From: Sinorhizobium mexicanum
GTDB lineage: Bacteria; Pseudomonadota; Alphaproteobacteria; Rhizobiales; Rhizobiaceae
Length of the DNA stretch: 64,000 nt
NCBI RefSeq assembly: GCF_013488225.1
Contig: NZ_CP041238.1
Coordinates: 893,501-957,500, forward strand
Direction: 5' to 3'
Position numbers and translations under genes: made by a program. How positions within the stretch are numbered: the first letter of the stretch is position 1; the number at the start of each line of letters is the position of its first letter. Under the pieces are notes generated by a model that saw only the letters and a list, made by a program, of their open reading frames with translations, was not told the origin of the DNA and searched no databases. Positions 26,714 through 36,834 of the stretch are shown one piece after another.

Positions 26714-28071
26714 ACGAAAAAATGGCGGCGGGCCGCGTGCCCGCCCACCCTTCCTTTGCCGAGGCGGTGAAGGTCTGGGCCAAGATCGGACTGTTGAGCT
26801 TCGGCGGGCCGGCAGGACAGATCGCCCTCATGCATCGCGAACTGGTGGAAGAGCGCCGCTGGATATCGGAAAGCCGTTTCCTGCACGCCCTGAACTACTG
26901 CATGCTGCTGCCGGGTCCCGAGGCGCAGCAGCTTGCGACCTATGTCGGCTGGCTGCTGCATGGCACACGCGGTGGCGTGGTCGCAGGCACCCTTTTCGTG
27001 ATCCCGGGCTTTTTCGTTATTCTTGCGCTCTCTTCTGCCTACGCACTATTCCAGCAAACGGATTGGCTGGTCAGCCTCTTTTATGGCCTGAAGGCGGCCG
27101 TGCTTGCGATCGTGGTCGAAGCCCTGGTTCGGCTCGGCCGGAGGGCACTCAAAACCGGTTTTGACCGGTTCCTCGCAGTGCTGGCCTTTCTCGCCCTTTT
27201 TGCCTTTGCCCTGCCGTTTCCTTTGGTGGTCATCGCCGCCGGACTGATTGGCGTTCTCGTCACCCGCCACGCTCCGTCCTTGCGCGCCGGTCGCGCGAAG
27301 GGTGAAAGAACGCCCGATCTGCCGTCCGTCATCGGCGCGGACTTTGCCGAGGCCCAACCCTCCTGGCGCAGGGCGGCGACGGTCATTGTCCTCTGGGGCA
27401 GCCTCTGGGTCGCGCCGTTCGTCGTAATCTCGGTTTTGTTGGATGGGGCGAATGTTTATACCGACATCGGCTTGTTCTTCTCGCAGATGGCGGTCGTCAC
27501 CTTCGGCGGCGCCTATGCCGTCTTGTCCTACGTCGCGCAACAGGCGGTCGAGACCTATCATTGGCTGAAGCCGGGTGAGATGCTTGATGGACTGGCGCTC
27601 GCCGAGACGACGCCAGGCCCTCTCGTGCTGGTACTGAGCTTCGTCGGCTTCATGGGCGCCTATCGGACACCGATCGGCGTGGATGCGCTAACTTCCGGCC
27701 TGTTCGGTGCGGCGCTCGCGACCTGGGTGACGTTCGTTCCCTGCTTCCTCTGGATCTTCCTCGGCGCGCCCTATATCGAGCGACTGCGCGCCAATGCAGC
27801 GCTCTCCGGTGCCTTGTCGGCGATTTCCGCGGCGGTTGCCGGCGTCATCCTGAACCTCGCCGTCTGGTTCGGCCTTCACGTTCTCTTTGATGAAGTCTGG
27901 CGGCTCGACCGTGGGCCTCTCTCGATCCCGTATCCGAACTGGCCGACCCTTGATGCTTTCGCGCTCGGTCTGACGATCGCCGCTGCCGCCTTGCTGTTGT
28001 GGTGGAAGCGCGGCATTTTCCAGACCTTGGCCATCTGCGCCGCTGCCGGCTGGCTCCTCAGGTCTTTCTAA
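26710..28071 (+). CDS. chrA: Chromate efflux transporter ChrA
   Basis: 453 residues, two homologous CHR halves, each beginning with a conserved FGGP-type signature (KIGLLSFGGPAGQIALMHRELVE... and ...AVVTFGGAYAVLSYVAQQAV) followed by about five hydrophobic segments. This is the long-chain CHR transporter that extrudes chromate across the inner membrane. GTG 26710 lies within the chrB stop (GTGA), with GGGGAAG upstream; a longer frame starting at 26677 overlaps chrB coding. Confidence 0.92.
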   Translation: MNEKMAAGRVPAHPSFAEAVKVWAKIGLLSFGGPAGQIALMHRELVEERRWISESRFLHALNYCMLLPGPEAQQLATYVGWLLHGTRGGVVAGTLFVIPGFFVILALSSAYALFQQTDWLVSLFYGLKAAVLAIVVEALVRLGRRALKTGFDRFLAVLAFLALFAFALPFPLVVIAAGLIGVLVTRHAPSLRAGRAKGERTPDLPSVIGADFAEAQPSWRRAATVIVLWGSLWVAPFVVISVLLDGANVYTDIGLFFSQMAVVTFGGAYAVLSYVAQQAVETYHWLKPGEMLDGLALAETTPGPLVLVLSFVGFMGAYRTPIGVDALTSGLFGAALATWVTFVPCFLWIFLGAPYIERLRANAALSGALSAISAAVAGVILNLAVWFGLHVLFDEVWRLDRGPLSIPYPNWPTLDAFALGLTIAAAALLLWWKRGIFQTLAICAAAGWLLRSF

Positions 28072-28194
28072 CTTCGGCGGCCATATTGTGCGGCCGAATT
28101 CTTGGGAAGCGCCGCGTTTTTCTGAACGCGAGACTTGTATTCTTTGCCCTTCCTTGCGATGTGAGCCGAGAAGCCGAGTTTGCGGGAAGCCGAT

Positions 28195-29043
28195 ATGGCC
28201 GTAAGGATCAACAGTTTTCGGGAAATCACCAGCCGCTACGACGTGGTGCTCTGCGATGTCTGGGGCGTTCTCCACAATGGCGTCCAGGCTTTCGCTTCGG
28301 CTTGCGAGGCGCTGGCAGAGGCGCGGGCAAAGGGCCTGACTGTCGTCCTCATCACCAATTCGCCGCGGCCGCATCCCGGCGTCAAGGTGCAGATCCGCGG
28401 CCTCGGCGTTGCGGACGAAGCCTACGACCGCATCGTAACATCGGGCGACGTCACGCGGGCGTTGATCTCGGCAGCCGCGAAACGCATCTTCTTCATCGGA
28501 GCCGAGCGCGACCTGCCTCTGCTCGAAGGTCTCGGCACCGAGATCGTTGCGGCGGAGGATGCCGAGACGATCGTCTGCGCCGGCTTCTATGACGATGAAA
28601 CCGAAACGCCCGAACATTACCGTGCGACATTGACGGGGCTCGCCAAGCGAAAGACCCCGTTCATCTGCGCCAATCCCGACCTCGTCGTGGAGCGCGGGCA
28701 TCGCCTGATCCCCTGTGCCGGTGCCATCGCCAAGCTCTATGAGGAGCTGGGCGGCGAGGCCCGCATTGCCGGCAAGCCCTATATCGCGATCTACCGCGCC
28801 GCCTTGGCTGAAGCAAAGGCCGCGCGCGGTGCATTCGACCTGTCTCGCGTCATCGCGATCGGCGACGGCATGCCGACCGATGTCAAGGGCGCGCAGGACG
28901 CGGGCTTCGATTTGCTTTATATCAGCGCAGGAATTCATGCGCAGGAATACATGCATGAAAGCCGCACCGACGAGGCGAAACTTGCTGCCTTCCTGAAAAG
29001 GGAAGGGGCCGCGCCGAAGTGGTGGATGCCGCGGCTTGGCTGA
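28195..29043 (+). CDS. HAD-superfamily class IIA phosphatase (TIGR01459 type)
   Basis: 282 residues. HAD motif I is DVWGVLHNG (DxxG variant) near the N-terminus, motif II is ITNSPRPHPGV, and motif III/IV is IGDGMPTDVKGAQDAG, with the class IIA cap between. The subgroup is common in alphaproteobacteria and resembles NagD/p-nitrophenylphosphatases; the physiological substrate is unknown. ATG 28195 is preferred over TTG 28180 because GGGAAG lies 7 bases ahead. ribF follows at once, which suggests a possible role in flavin nucleotide metabolism, though this is inference. Confidence 0.88.
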   Translation: MAVRINSFREITSRYDVVLCDVWGVLHNGVQAFASACEALAEARAKGLTVVLITNSPRPHPGVKVQIRGLGVADEAYDRIVTSGDVTRALISAAAKRIFFIGAERDLPLLEGLGTEIVAAEDAETIVCAGFYDDETETPEHYRATLTGLAKRKTPFICANPDLVVERGHRLIPCAGAIAKLYEELGGEARIAGKPYIAIYRAALAEAKAARGAFDLSRVIAIGDGMPTDVKGAQDAGFDLLYISAGIHAQEYMHESRTDEAKLAAFLKREGAAPKWWMPRLG

Positions 29044-29056
29044 CGGGAAGACGGAC

Positions 29057-30040
29057 ATGACGGTTTTTCATCGCAACGAAACCCGTGATCCGCTTCCGGA
29101 GCGCCTGCACGGCGGCGTCATCGCGATCGGCAATTTCGATGGCGTTCACCGCGGTCATCAGTCGGTGTTGAACAGGGCGCTGGAGGAAGCCGCCACACGC
29201 GGGGTTCCGGCGCTCGTCCTGACTTTCGAGCCGCATCCCCGCACCGTCTTCAGGCCGGACACCCCGGTCTTCCGCCTGACACCAGCGCCGCTCAAGGCCC
29301 GCATCCTCGAAGGTATGGGCTTTGGCGCCGTCATCGAATATCCCTTCGACCGGACCTTCTCCCAGCTCTCGGCCTCCGATTTCATCCACCGCATCCTGCG
29401 CGAATGGCTGCACGCGTCCCATGTGGTCACCGGCTTCGACTTCCATTTCGGCAAGGGGCGCGAAGGTGGCCCGGCATTCCTGATGGCGGCCGGCGAGCGG
29501 GAAGGTTTTGGCGTCACGCTCGTCGATGCCTTCCGCGATGAAAACGCCTCGGTGATATCGTCGAGCTTCATCCGTTCCTTGCTCGCCGAAGGGGACGTCG
29601 CGCACGCGGCGGGGCTCCTCGGTTATCGTTACACCGTCGAGGCGGAAGTGATCGGCGGCAAGAAGCTCGGGCGCGCGCTCGGCTTTCCAACGGCCAATAT
29701 GAGGTTGCCGCCGGAAGCAGAGCTCAGGAACGGTATCTACGCCGTGCGGTTCCGTCGTGCGGACGGCTCTCTCTACGACGGCGTCGCAAGCTTCGGCCGC
29801 CGCCCGACTGTCGACAGCGATGGCGAAACGCTGCTCGAGACCTTCGTCTTCGACTACTCCGGTGATCTTTACGGCGAAGTCTGCAGCGTTTCCTTCTTCG
29901 GTTACCTCCGCGACGAGCTCAAGTTCGATGGATTGGAGCCGCTGATGGCGCAGATCAAGCGCGACGAGGAAGAGGCGCGCCTGCTTCTTTCCGGCGTCCA
30001 GCCCTTGAGCGAGATCGACCGAAGACTCAATTTCGCCTGA
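29057..30040 (+). CDS. ribF: Bifunctional riboflavin kinase / FAD synthetase
   Basis: 327 residues. N-terminal FMN adenylyltransferase domain (about 15-190) with IGNFDGVHRGHQ, FEPHPRTVF and the ISSSFIRSLL motif; C-terminal riboflavin kinase (about 195-325) with GRALGFPTANM and the ETFVFDYSGDLYG segment. It makes FMN and then FAD from riboflavin. ATG 29057 is 13 bp after the HAD gene stop with GGGAAG upstream; ileS follows downstream as in many bacteria (ribF-ileS). Confidence 0.95.
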   Translation: MTVFHRNETRDPLPERLHGGVIAIGNFDGVHRGHQSVLNRALEEAATRGVPALVLTFEPHPRTVFRPDTPVFRLTPAPLKARILEGMGFGAVIEYPFDRTFSQLSASDFIHRILREWLHASHVVTGFDFHFGKGREGGPAFLMAAGEREGFGVTLVDAFRDENASVISSSFIRSLLAEGDVAHAAGLLGYRYTVEAEVIGGKKLGRALGFPTANMRLPPEAELRNGIYAVRFRRADGSLYDGVASFGRRPTVDSDGETLLETFVFDYSGDLYGEVCSVSFFGYLRDELKFDGLEPLMAQIKRDEEEARLLLSGVQPLSEIDRRLNFA

Positions 30041-30324
30041 GCGCTGCTGGAGGACGCTTGTCCATTCCTCAGCCAAAGAATTCGGCCGTGCGGCGTTGGC
30101 GGACCTTTTCAAAAGGCTGAAAACGCCTTAAAGAACCGGCCACCATGACCCGGCACCGTCGATTGATCATCGATCAGCGAATTATTGGCCCGGCCCTCCG
30201 CGCGCGCTAGACCGCCGGCGGGTCCGGGATTTCGGCGTTTTCCACGCCCCCCAAGTCATCTTCGAGATACCGAACCCTTCCGCATGCGCGAATGATCCGC
30301 GCGGAAAAGACGAACGCAAAGACC

Positions 30325-33234
30325 ATGACAGAGACCGCTGAAAAGATCGACTATTCTTCCACCCTCTATCTGCCGCAGACGGAGTTTCCGATGCGCGCCG
30401 GTCTGCCGCAGAAGGAACCGGAGACGGTTGCCCGCTGGCAGAAGATGGGCCTTTACAAGAAGCTCCGCGCTTCCGCCGCCGGCCGCGAGAAGTTCGTGCT
30501 GCATGACGGCCCGCCCTACGCCAACGGCAACATCCATATCGGCCATGCGCTCAACAAGATCCTCAAGGACGTGATCAACCGCTCGTTCCAGATGCGCGGC
30601 TTCGATGCCAACTACGTCCCCGGCTGGGACTGCCACGGCCTGCCGATCGAATGGAAGATCGAGGAAAAATACCGGGAGAAGGGCAAGAACAAGGACGAGG
30701 TTCCGGTCAACGAGTTCCGCAAGGAATGCCGTGACTTCGCCAGCGGCTGGATCGAGGTGCAGTCGGAGGAGTTCAAGCGTCTCGGTATCGAGGGCGACTT
30801 CGAAAATCCCTACACGACGATGAACTTCCACGCGGAAGCCCGCATCGCCGGCGAACTGATGAAGATCGCCAAGGCGGGCCAGCTCTATCGTGGTTCGAAG
30901 CCGGTCATGTGGTCGGTCGTCGAGCGCACGGCGCTCGCCGAGGCCGAGGTCGAGTATGCCGATGTCGAAAGCGACATGATCTGGGTAAAGTTCCCGATCA
31001 CCGAGGGTCCGGATGCGCTGGCGGGCGCGTTCGTCGTGATCTGGACCACGACGCCCTGGACCATCCCCGGCAACCGCGCGATCGCCTATTCGTCTCGTTA
31101 TGCCTATGGCCTCTATGAGGTCGCGACAGCCGAAAACGACTACGGCCCGCAGCCGGGCGAGAAGTTGATCTTCGCCAAGCGCCTGGCCGAGGAGTCGGCC
31201 GCCAAGGCGAAGGTGACGTTCAACTTCGTCCGCGACGTCGAAGCAGACGAGCTCGGGGCGATCACCTGCGCCCATCCGCTCCACGGCCTCGGTGGCGGCT
31301 ATGCCTTCCACGTGCCGCTGCTCGACGGCGATCACGTGACGGACGATGCCGGCACCGGCTTCGTTCACACCGCGCCCGGCCACGGCCGCGAAGACTTTGA
31401 CGCCTGGATGGACAGCGCCCGGGCACTCGAAGCGCGCGGCATCTCCTCTGCGATCCCGTTTACCGTCGACGATGCCGGCTATTTCACCGCCGATGCGCCC
31501 GGCTTCGGCCCGGATGCGGAAGGCGGCGCCGGTCGCGTCATCGACGACAAGGGCAAGAAGGGCGATGCCAATGATCGCGTGATCAAGGCGTTGATTGCCC
31601 GCCATACACTCTTTGCCCGTGGCCGCCTGAAGCACTCCTATCCGCACTCCTGGCGGTCGAAGAAGCCGGTCATCTTCCGCAACACGCCGCAGTGGTTCGT
31701 CTACATGGACAAGGACTTCGGCGACGGCACGACGTTGCGCTCGCGTGCCTTGAAGGCGATCGACGGCACCCGCTTCGTGCCCGGTGCCGGCCAGAACCGC
31801 CTGCGTGCGATGATCGAGCAACGGCCGGACTGGGTGCTTTCGCGCCAGCGCGCCTGGGGCGTGCCGATCGCGATCTTCGCCGACGACCAGGGCGAAATCC
31901 TCATCGACGATGCCGTCAACGCCCGCATCCTCGAAGCCTTCGAAAAGGAGGGTGCCGACGCCTGGTTCGCCGAAGGCGCCAAGGAGCGGTTCCTCGGCAA
32001 CGATCATGACCATGCCAAGTGGCATCAGGTCATGGACATCCTCGACGTCTGGTTCGACTCCGGTTCGACCCACACCTTCACGCTGGAGGATCGTCCCGAC
32101 CTGAAATGGCCGGCAGACGTCTATCTCGAGGGCTCCGACCAGCACCGCGGCTGGTTCCACTCGTCGCTGCTCGAAAGCTGCGCGACGCGCGGCCGCGCGC
32201 CCTACAACGCCGTCGTCACCCATGGCTTCACCATGGATGAGAAGGGCGAGAAGATGTCGAAGTCGAAGGGCAACACCGTCACCCCGCAGGAGGTGATGAA
32301 GGATGCCGGCGCCGACATCTTGCGCCTCTGGGTGATGACCACGGACTATTGGGAGGATCAGCGTCTCGGCAAGACCATCATCCAGACCAACATCGACGCC
32401 TACCGCAAGCTCAGGAATACTGTCCGCTGGATGCTTGGCACGCTCGCCCACGACAAGGGCGAGGTGATCGCGCTTTCCGACATGCCGGAACTCGAGCAGC
32501 TGATGCTGCACCGCCTGGCCGAACTGGATCGGCTGGTGCGCGAGGGCTACGACGCCTTCGACTTCAAGCGGATCGCCCGCGCGCTTATCGATTTCTCGAA
32601 TGTCGAACTGTCGGCCTTCTACTTCGATGTCCGCAAGGATGCGCTCTACTGCGACGCACCGTCCTCGATCCGCCGCCGCGCCGCGCTGCAAGTCATCCGC
32701 ACGCTGTTCGATTGCCTGGTGACCTGGCTCGCTCCGATGCTGCCCTTCACCGCCGAGGAAGCCTGGCTCTCCCGCAACCCGGAAGCCGTGTCGGTGCATC
32801 TGGAGCAGTTTGCGACCGTGCCGGCGGAGTGGCGCAACGATGCGCTTGCCGAGAAGTGGCGCAAGATCCGCGAAGTCCGCAAGGTCGTGACCGGTGCGCT
32901 CGAAATCGAGCGCAAGGATAAGCGCATCGGCTCGTCGCTGGAAGCGGCGCCTGTCGTCCATGTCGCGGATGCGGACTTGCGCCAGGCGCTCGAAGGCCAG
33001 GACTTTGCCGAGATCTGCATCACGTCGGCGATCGAGGTCGTCGGCTCTGAAGGGTCGGCCGATGCCTTCGCGTTGCCGGACGTCGCCAAGGTCAGTGTCG
33101 TTCCGAGGCTTGCCGAGGGCCAGAAATGCGCCCGCTCCTGGCGAATCACCACGGATGTCGGGTCGGATCCGCTTTATCCGGACGTTTCCGCCCGCGACGC
33201 GGCCGCCCTGAGGGAGCTTGGATTCAAGCCTTGA
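30325..33234 (+). CDS. ileS: Isoleucyl-tRNA synthetase
   Basis: 969 residues, class Ia. HIGH motif at 71-74 ([12 protein letters not shown]), the CP1 editing domain (about 195-420, [14 protein letters not shown]), KMSKS at 643-647, and the anticodon-binding domain (about 700-880). The C-terminal zinc finger is degenerate: only Cys in GQKCARSWR remains from the usual CxxC pairs. I believe this is typical of Rhizobiaceae. ATG 30325 gives the common [14 protein letters not shown] start; the frame opens upstream at 30292. Confidence 0.96.
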   Translation: MTETAEKIDYSSTLYLPQTEFPMRAGLPQKEPETVARWQKMGLYKKLRASAAGREKFVLHDGPPYANGNIHIGHALNKILKDVINRSFQMRGFDANYVPGWDCHGLPIEWKIEEKYREKGKNKDEVPVNEFRKECRDFASGWIEVQSEEFKRLGIEGDFENPYTTMNFHAEARIAGELMKIAKAGQLYRGSKPVMWSVVERTALAEAEVEYADVESDMIWVKFPITEGPDALAGAFVVIWTTTPWTIPGNRAIAYSSRYAYGLYEVATAENDYGPQPGEKLIFAKRLAEESAAKAKVTFNFVRDVEADELGAITCAHPLHGLGGGYAFHVPLLDGDHVTDDAGTGFVHTAPGHGREDFDAWMDSARALEARGISSAIPFTVDDAGYFTADAPGFGPDAEGGAGRVIDDKGKKGDANDRVIKALIARHTLFARGRLKHSYPHSWRSKKPVIFRNTPQWFVYMDKDFGDGTTLRSRALKAIDGTRFVPGAGQNRLRAMIEQRPDWVLSRQRAWGVPIAIFADDQGEILIDDAVNARILEAFEKEGADAWFAEGAKERFLGNDHDHAKWHQVMDILDVWFDSGSTHTFTLEDRPDLKWPADVYLEGSDQHRGWFHSSLLESCATRGRAPYNAVVTHGFTMDEKGEKMSKSKGNTVTPQEVMKDAGADILRLWVMTTDYWEDQRLGKTIIQTNIDAYRKLRNTVRWMLGTLAHDKGEVIALSDMPELEQLMLHRLAELDRLVREGYDAFDFKRIARALIDFSNVELSAFYFDVRKDALYCDAPSSIRRRAALQVIRTLFDCLVTWLAPMLPFTAEEAWLSRNPEAVSVHLEQFATVPAEWRNDALAEKWRKIREVRKVVTGALEIERKDKRIGSSLEAAPVVHVADADLRQALEGQDFAEICITSAIEVVGSEGSADAFALPDVAKVSVVPRLAEGQKCARSWRITTDVGSDPLYPDVSARDAAALRELGFKP

Positions 33235-33368
33235 CGCATCGTTTTGCCGGGTGAATTGCGCTTGTCGCGTTCATCCGGTACAACCTGCCCGAAATTTGGC
33301 GGATTTTTCGGCCAAGGGGGCGCTGAGTGGCCGCGGCATGTGGGGTGCGGCTGGCTGGAAGGAAATTC

Positions 33369-33989
33369 ATGGAAATGACGCGAGAGTTGCGAGTTGTCGC
33401 CAGCATTGCCGCTATCGTGGCGGGCGGCTTGGTGCTTTCGGGCTGCATCGGCGGTCCAACCTACGGTACGGACAAGTCGGCAGGCGAACAACTGCTTGAC
33501 GATCTCGGCAGTGCCGTGAGCCTGGCCCCGCCGAAGCGCGATCCGGTGAAATATCAGCCCCGGCCGGCACTGGTGCTGCCGCCGCAGGGGCAGCAGACGG
33601 CCTTGATCGAGCCTCAGCAGTCACTGGCGAACCGCGAGACCAACCCGCAGTGGGTCGAGTCGCCGGAGGAGGTCCGTGAGCGCCTGCGTGACGAGGCGGA
33701 CGCCAACAAGAACGATCCCAACTATGTCTCGCCGCTGGCGAAGGCGAGCGCCAATGGTCGCCGTCTCTCGGCCAAGGAGCAGCAGGAGGCCTATCGGGAG
33801 GCCCGCAGGATCGAGCAGGGCGCATATTCCGACAAGCGTCGTTTCTTGAGCGATCCGCCGATCGAATATCGCCGCCTTCCGGAGGGCGCCGAAACCGATC
33901 TTGGCGAGCCGGAAAAGGTGAAGGAGCGTCGCCGCAAGAAGGACGCGCAGGTCGCAAACAGCGGCACCAAGTGGTGGTGGCCGTTCTAA
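33369..33989 (+). CDS. Lipoprotein of unknown function
   Basis: 206 residues. Type II signal peptide with hydrophobic SIAAIVAGGLVL and lipobox LSGC (Cys26 or so), so lipidated in the envelope. The mature part is Pro/Gln/Arg-rich and probably mostly disordered, ending in WWWPF. ATG 33369 has AAGGAAA upstream and gives a normal signal peptide. A GNAT gene follows after 3 bp. No domain recognised; conserved in Rhizobiaceae as far as I recall. Confidence 0.8.
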   Translation: MEMTRELRVVASIAAIVAGGLVLSGCIGGPTYGTDKSAGEQLLDDLGSAVSLAPPKRDPVKYQPRPALVLPPQGQQTALIEPQQSLANRETNPQWVESPEEVRERLRDEADANKNDPNYVSPLAKASANGRRLSAKEQQEAYREARRIEQGAYSDKRRFLSDPPIEYRRLPEGAETDLGEPEKVKERRRKKDAQVANSGTKWWWPF

Positions 33990-33992
33990 GCC

Positions 33993-34472
33993 ATGACGAC
34001 CAGCATTCGCAACGCCGTGCCCGAAGATGCAGAGACGATTCTGCGCTTCATCACCGAGCTCGCGATCTACGAAAAGGCGGGGCATGAGGTCGAGGCGACC
34101 GTCGAGCGCTTGCAAGCCTCGCTCTTCGGTCCCGATGCCATCACTCATGCGGTTATCTGCGAGGTCGACGGCGTCCCTGCCGGCTTCGCCATCTGGTTCT
34201 ACAGTTTTTCCACCTGGCAAGCGCTGAAGGGGCTTTATCTCGAAGACCTCTATGTCACGCCTGAATACCGCGGTTCGGGCGCCGGCAAACTGCTTCTGAA
34301 ACATCTCGCGCGCATTGCGATTGCGGAAGGATGCGGCCGTTTCGAATGGAGCGTTCTCGATTGGAACGAGCCGGCCATTCGTGTTTACGAGGCAGTCGGC
34401 GCGGAGCCCATGTCGGAATGGAAGCGCTACCGGCTTGCGGGCGCCGCGCTGAAGGCACTTGCCAACGACTGA
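33993..34472 (+). CDS. GNAT-family N-acetyltransferase
   Basis: 159 residues, one GNAT domain with the LEDLYVTPEYRGSGAGKLLLKHLARIA acetyl-CoA binding region (R/Q-x-x-G-x-G/A equivalent RGSGAG) and the WSVLDWNEPAIRVYEAVGA C-terminal motif. This is the diamine/PaiA-like group by general look. Starts 3 bp after the lipoprotein gene and converges with tadA. Confidence 0.88.
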   Translation: MTTSIRNAVPEDAETILRFITELAIYEKAGHEVEATVERLQASLFGPDAITHAVICEVDGVPAGFAIWFYSFSTWQALKGLYLEDLYVTPEYRGSGAGKLLLKHLARIAIAEGCGRFEWSVLDWNEPAIRVYEAVGAEPMSEWKRYRLAGAALKALAND

Positions 34473-34488
34473 CCGGTGCGCCGGTCAG
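34469..34488. terminator. Shared hairpin of convergent GNAT and tadA genes
   Basis: CTGACCGG-TGCG-CCGGTCAG, a perfect 8-bp stem. The TGA stop of the GNAT gene (34470-34472) and the TGA stop of tadA (34487-34485) sit in opposite arms. No long U-tract on either side, so termination strength is uncertain. Confidence 0.5.
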
Positions 34489-34934
34489 CGTTTGCCGGCA
34501 AAGAAATCGCGAAGGATATCGGCGGCTTCCTGTTCGGCAAGGCCGGAATAGACATCCGGGACATGATGGCACGTCGGCGACGCGTAGAACCGGACGCCGT
34601 TATCCACCGCGCCACCCTTCGGATCTTCCGCGCCATAATAGAGGCGGCGTATTCGGGCGAAGGAGATCGCCGCCGCGCACATGGTGCAGGGCTCCAGCGT
34701 GACGTAGAGGTCAGCACCCGTCAGTCGTTCGCCGCCGACGCTGGCGGCAGCCTGACGGATTGCCTGGATCTCGGCATGGGCCGTGACGTCGTTCAGTTCG
34801 CGCGTGCGGTTACCGGCGGCGGCGACGATCTTGCCGTCGAGCACGACGACGGCGCCGATCGGCACTTCGCCGCGTGCTGCCGCTTGCCGGGCCTCTTCGA
34901 GGGCCGCATCCATGAAGCGTGTCGTATCCGTCAT
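34485..34934 (-). CDS. tadA: tRNA-specific adenosine deaminase
   Basis: 149 residues. It deaminates A34 to inosine in tRNA-Arg(ACG). Zinc site: His53 and catalytic Glu55 in HAE, Cys83 and Cys86 in PCTMC. Substrate-region features EVPIGAVVV and ARIRRLYYGAEDPKGGA are typical for TadA. The start at 34934 (ATGACGGATACG) gives the standard length; the frame is open far upstream into the opposite-strand gene. Divergent from the pseudouridine synthase gene at 35008. Confidence 0.95.
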   Translation of the reverse strand: MTDTTRFMDAALEEARQAAARGEVPIGAVVVLDGKIVAAAGNRTRELNDVTAHAEIQAIRQAAASVGGERLTGADLYVTLEPCTMCAAAISFARIRRLYYGAEDPKGGAVDNGVRFYASPTCHHVPDVYSGLAEQEAADILRDFFAGKR

Positions 34935-35007
34935 CGCTCGATCAATAATTTCTCTTAACCCACGGCGCTTGACCTGATAGGACAGCCGCAAAAGGCAGGC
35001 AACACAA

Positions 35008-36828
35008 ATGACATCCAAAGACAAGTCCACGCGGCCCGGCGGCAAGACCAACGGCCGGGAAAAGAAACCTCGTTCCGGTGACAAGAAGGCGGGCGCCGCC
35101 CCGTCCGCCAAGGCCCGGCCGCCTGCGGCCGCGCCCGGTGCCGATGAGCCGCAGCGCATCTCGAAGATCCTCTCGCGAGCCGGCGTCGCCTCCCGCCGCG
35201 ACGTCGAGCGGATGATCATGGAAGGGCGCGTAAAGCTCAACGGCGTCGTGCTAGATACGCCTGTGGTCAACGCAACGCTTGCCGACAGCATCGAGGTCGA
35301 CGGTCATCCGATCCGCGGTATCGAGCGCACGCGTCTCTGGCTTTATCACAAACCCGCCGGGCTGGTGACGACCAACGCCGATCCGGAAGGCCGGCCGACG
35401 GTTTTCGAGAACCTGCCGGAAGGGCTGCCGCGCGTGCTTTCGATCGGCCGGCTCGACATCAACACCGAGGGCCTGCTGCTCTTGACCAATGATGGCGGCC
35501 TTGCTCGCGTGCTCGAACTGCCGTCCACCGGCTGGCTGCGTCGATATCGCGTGCGTGCGCATGGCGAGATCGATCAGGAAGCGCTCGATCGGCTGAAGGA
35601 CGGCATCGCCGTCGATGGGGTGCTCTACGGGGCCATCGAGGCGACGCTCGATCGGGTTCAGGGATCGAACGCCTGGATCACCATGGGCCTGCGCGAAGGC
35701 AAGAACCGCGAGATCAAGAACGTGCTCGGCGCGCTTGGTCTCGATGTCAATCGACTGATCCGCATTTCCTACGGCCCCTTCCAACTCGGCGACCTGCCGG
35801 AAGGTCATGTTCAGGAAATTCGTGGGCGCACACTCAGGGACCAACTCGGCCCGCGCCTGATCGAGGACGCGAAGGCGAATTTCGACGCGCCTCTCTACAA
35901 CGACCAGCCGGCGGCCGAGAGGGACCATCACGACGAGGTTGCGGAGGATGCCGGCAAGCCGGAGCGCCTCGGGCGGCGAGAAAATCCTGAGGACAAGCGC
36001 GAGCGCGCGCTTGCGCGCCTCGACACGCGCCGCGACGAAGGCCGCTCCCGCGATCGCGGCGAGCGTCCCGCCGCCAGGCCTGCCGACCGCCCCGCCCGGG
36101 TTCCGGCGAAGCGCAGCCGCACCGCCAATGTCTGGATGGCGCCGGGTGCACGCCCGATAGCCGAAAAGAAGCCGAAGTCGGCGGATGAGCCATCGGCGAC
36201 GCCCGTCCGACGCGAGCGTCCGGAAGGTGCACCGAAGACAAAACGCTATGGCCGCACCAAGGACGGCTTGGCGACGAAGACATCGGGAAAATTCGATCCC
36301 GACCGCAAAGGCGCTGCAGCCAAGGGCGCTGGGCGCCCCGAGCGCGCTCCGCGGCCGTCCGTCAGGCGCGGGGATGAAGATGGAGACTGGATCAGCGCCA
36401 GCGAACCGGTGCGTCGCAAGGACGACACGCGCGAGGGTGGCTTCGACCGGCGTCGGCCTTTTGACCCAGCAGAGCGGAAATCGCGTGATCACGGCGATCG
36501 GCCGCCGCGGCGCGAAAGCAGTGAACGCACGCGTGCTGAGCGCCCGGCACGCGCCGGCGGCGAAAATCGTGCATTCTCCGGAAAACCGCGGACAAGCCGC
36601 AGCGAAGGCGATCGGCCTCAAGGTCGCGAGGGCGGCAACCGCCCGTCCGGCGACCGGCCTCGCGGAAAGCCCGCCGGCAAGCCCAGTGTAGGGAAATCGC
36701 CCGGCCAGCGCTCCGGCGGCCCCCGTGGCGGCAAGCCGGGCGGTGGCAAGCCAGGCGGTGGTAAGCCAGGCGGTGGTAAGCCAGGCGGCCGCCCCGGCGG
36801 CGGCAAGCCGCGGGGCAAGGGGAAGTAA
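35008..36828 (+). CDS. rluB: 23S rRNA pseudouridine synthase, RluB-type, with long disordered tail
   Basis: 606 residues, twice the family's usual size. Disordered Lys/Pro-rich head (1-48), S4 RNA-binding domain (about 49-100: RISKILSRAGVASRRDVERMI), and catalytic domain (about 108-290) with Asp150 in GRLDINTEGLLLLT. From about 300 on the protein is low-complexity, rich in Arg, Lys, Pro, Gly and Asp, ending in near-perfect GGGKP repeats (36721-36828). RluB/RluE/RluF-type enzymes modify 23S rRNA. The repeat tail may bind RNA; this is inference. Confidence 0.9.
   Translation: MTSKDKSTRPGGKTNGREKKPRSGDKKAGAAPSAKARPPAAAPGADEPQRISKILSRAGVASRRDVERMIMEGRVKLNGVVLDTPVVNATLADSIEVDGHPIRGIERTRLWLYHKPAGLVTTNADPEGRPTVFENLPEGLPRVLSIGRLDINTEGLLLLTNDGGLARVLELPSTGWLRRYRVRAHGEIDQEALDRLKDGIAVDGVLYGAIEATLDRVQGSNAWITMGLREGKNREIKNVLGALGLDVNRLIRISYGPFQLGDLPEGHVQEIRGRTLRDQLGPRLIEDAKANFDAPLYNDQPAAERDHHDEVAEDAGKPERLGRRENPEDKRERALARLDTRRDEGRSRDRGERPAARPADRPARVPAKRSRTANVWMAPGARPIAEKKPKSADEPSATPVRRERPEGAPKTKRYGRTKDGLATKTSGKFDPDRKGAAAKGAGRPERAPRPSVRRGDEDGDWISASEPVRRKDDTREGGFDRRRPFDPAERKSRDHGDRPPRRESSERTRAERPARAGGENRAFSGKPRTSRSEGDRPQGREGGNRPSGDRPRGKPAGKPSVGKSPGQRSGGPRGGKPGGGKPGGGKPGGGKPGGRPGGGKPRGKGK
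36730..36797 (+). repeat. In-frame 15-bp tandem repeats encoding GGGKP
   Basis: GGCAAGCCGGGCGGT-type units repeated about four times within the rluB 3' end. Near identity of the units (GGTAAGCCAGGCGGT) suggests recent slippage and probably variable copy number between strains. Confidence 0.75.
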
Positions 36829-36834
36829 TCGGCC

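Noticed and set aside
30041..30324. Leader regulatory RNA (T-box) before ileS
   Set aside because: No T-box sequence or matching stem was seen, and T-boxes are not expected in alphaproteobacteria.
30256..32961. 901-codon minus-strand frame opposite ileS
   Set aside because: Antisense shadow of ileS, which has HIGH and KMSKS motifs.
36730..36797. CRISPR-like array from tandem units
   Set aside because: The 15-bp units are in frame within rluB, have no spacers and encode GGGKP.
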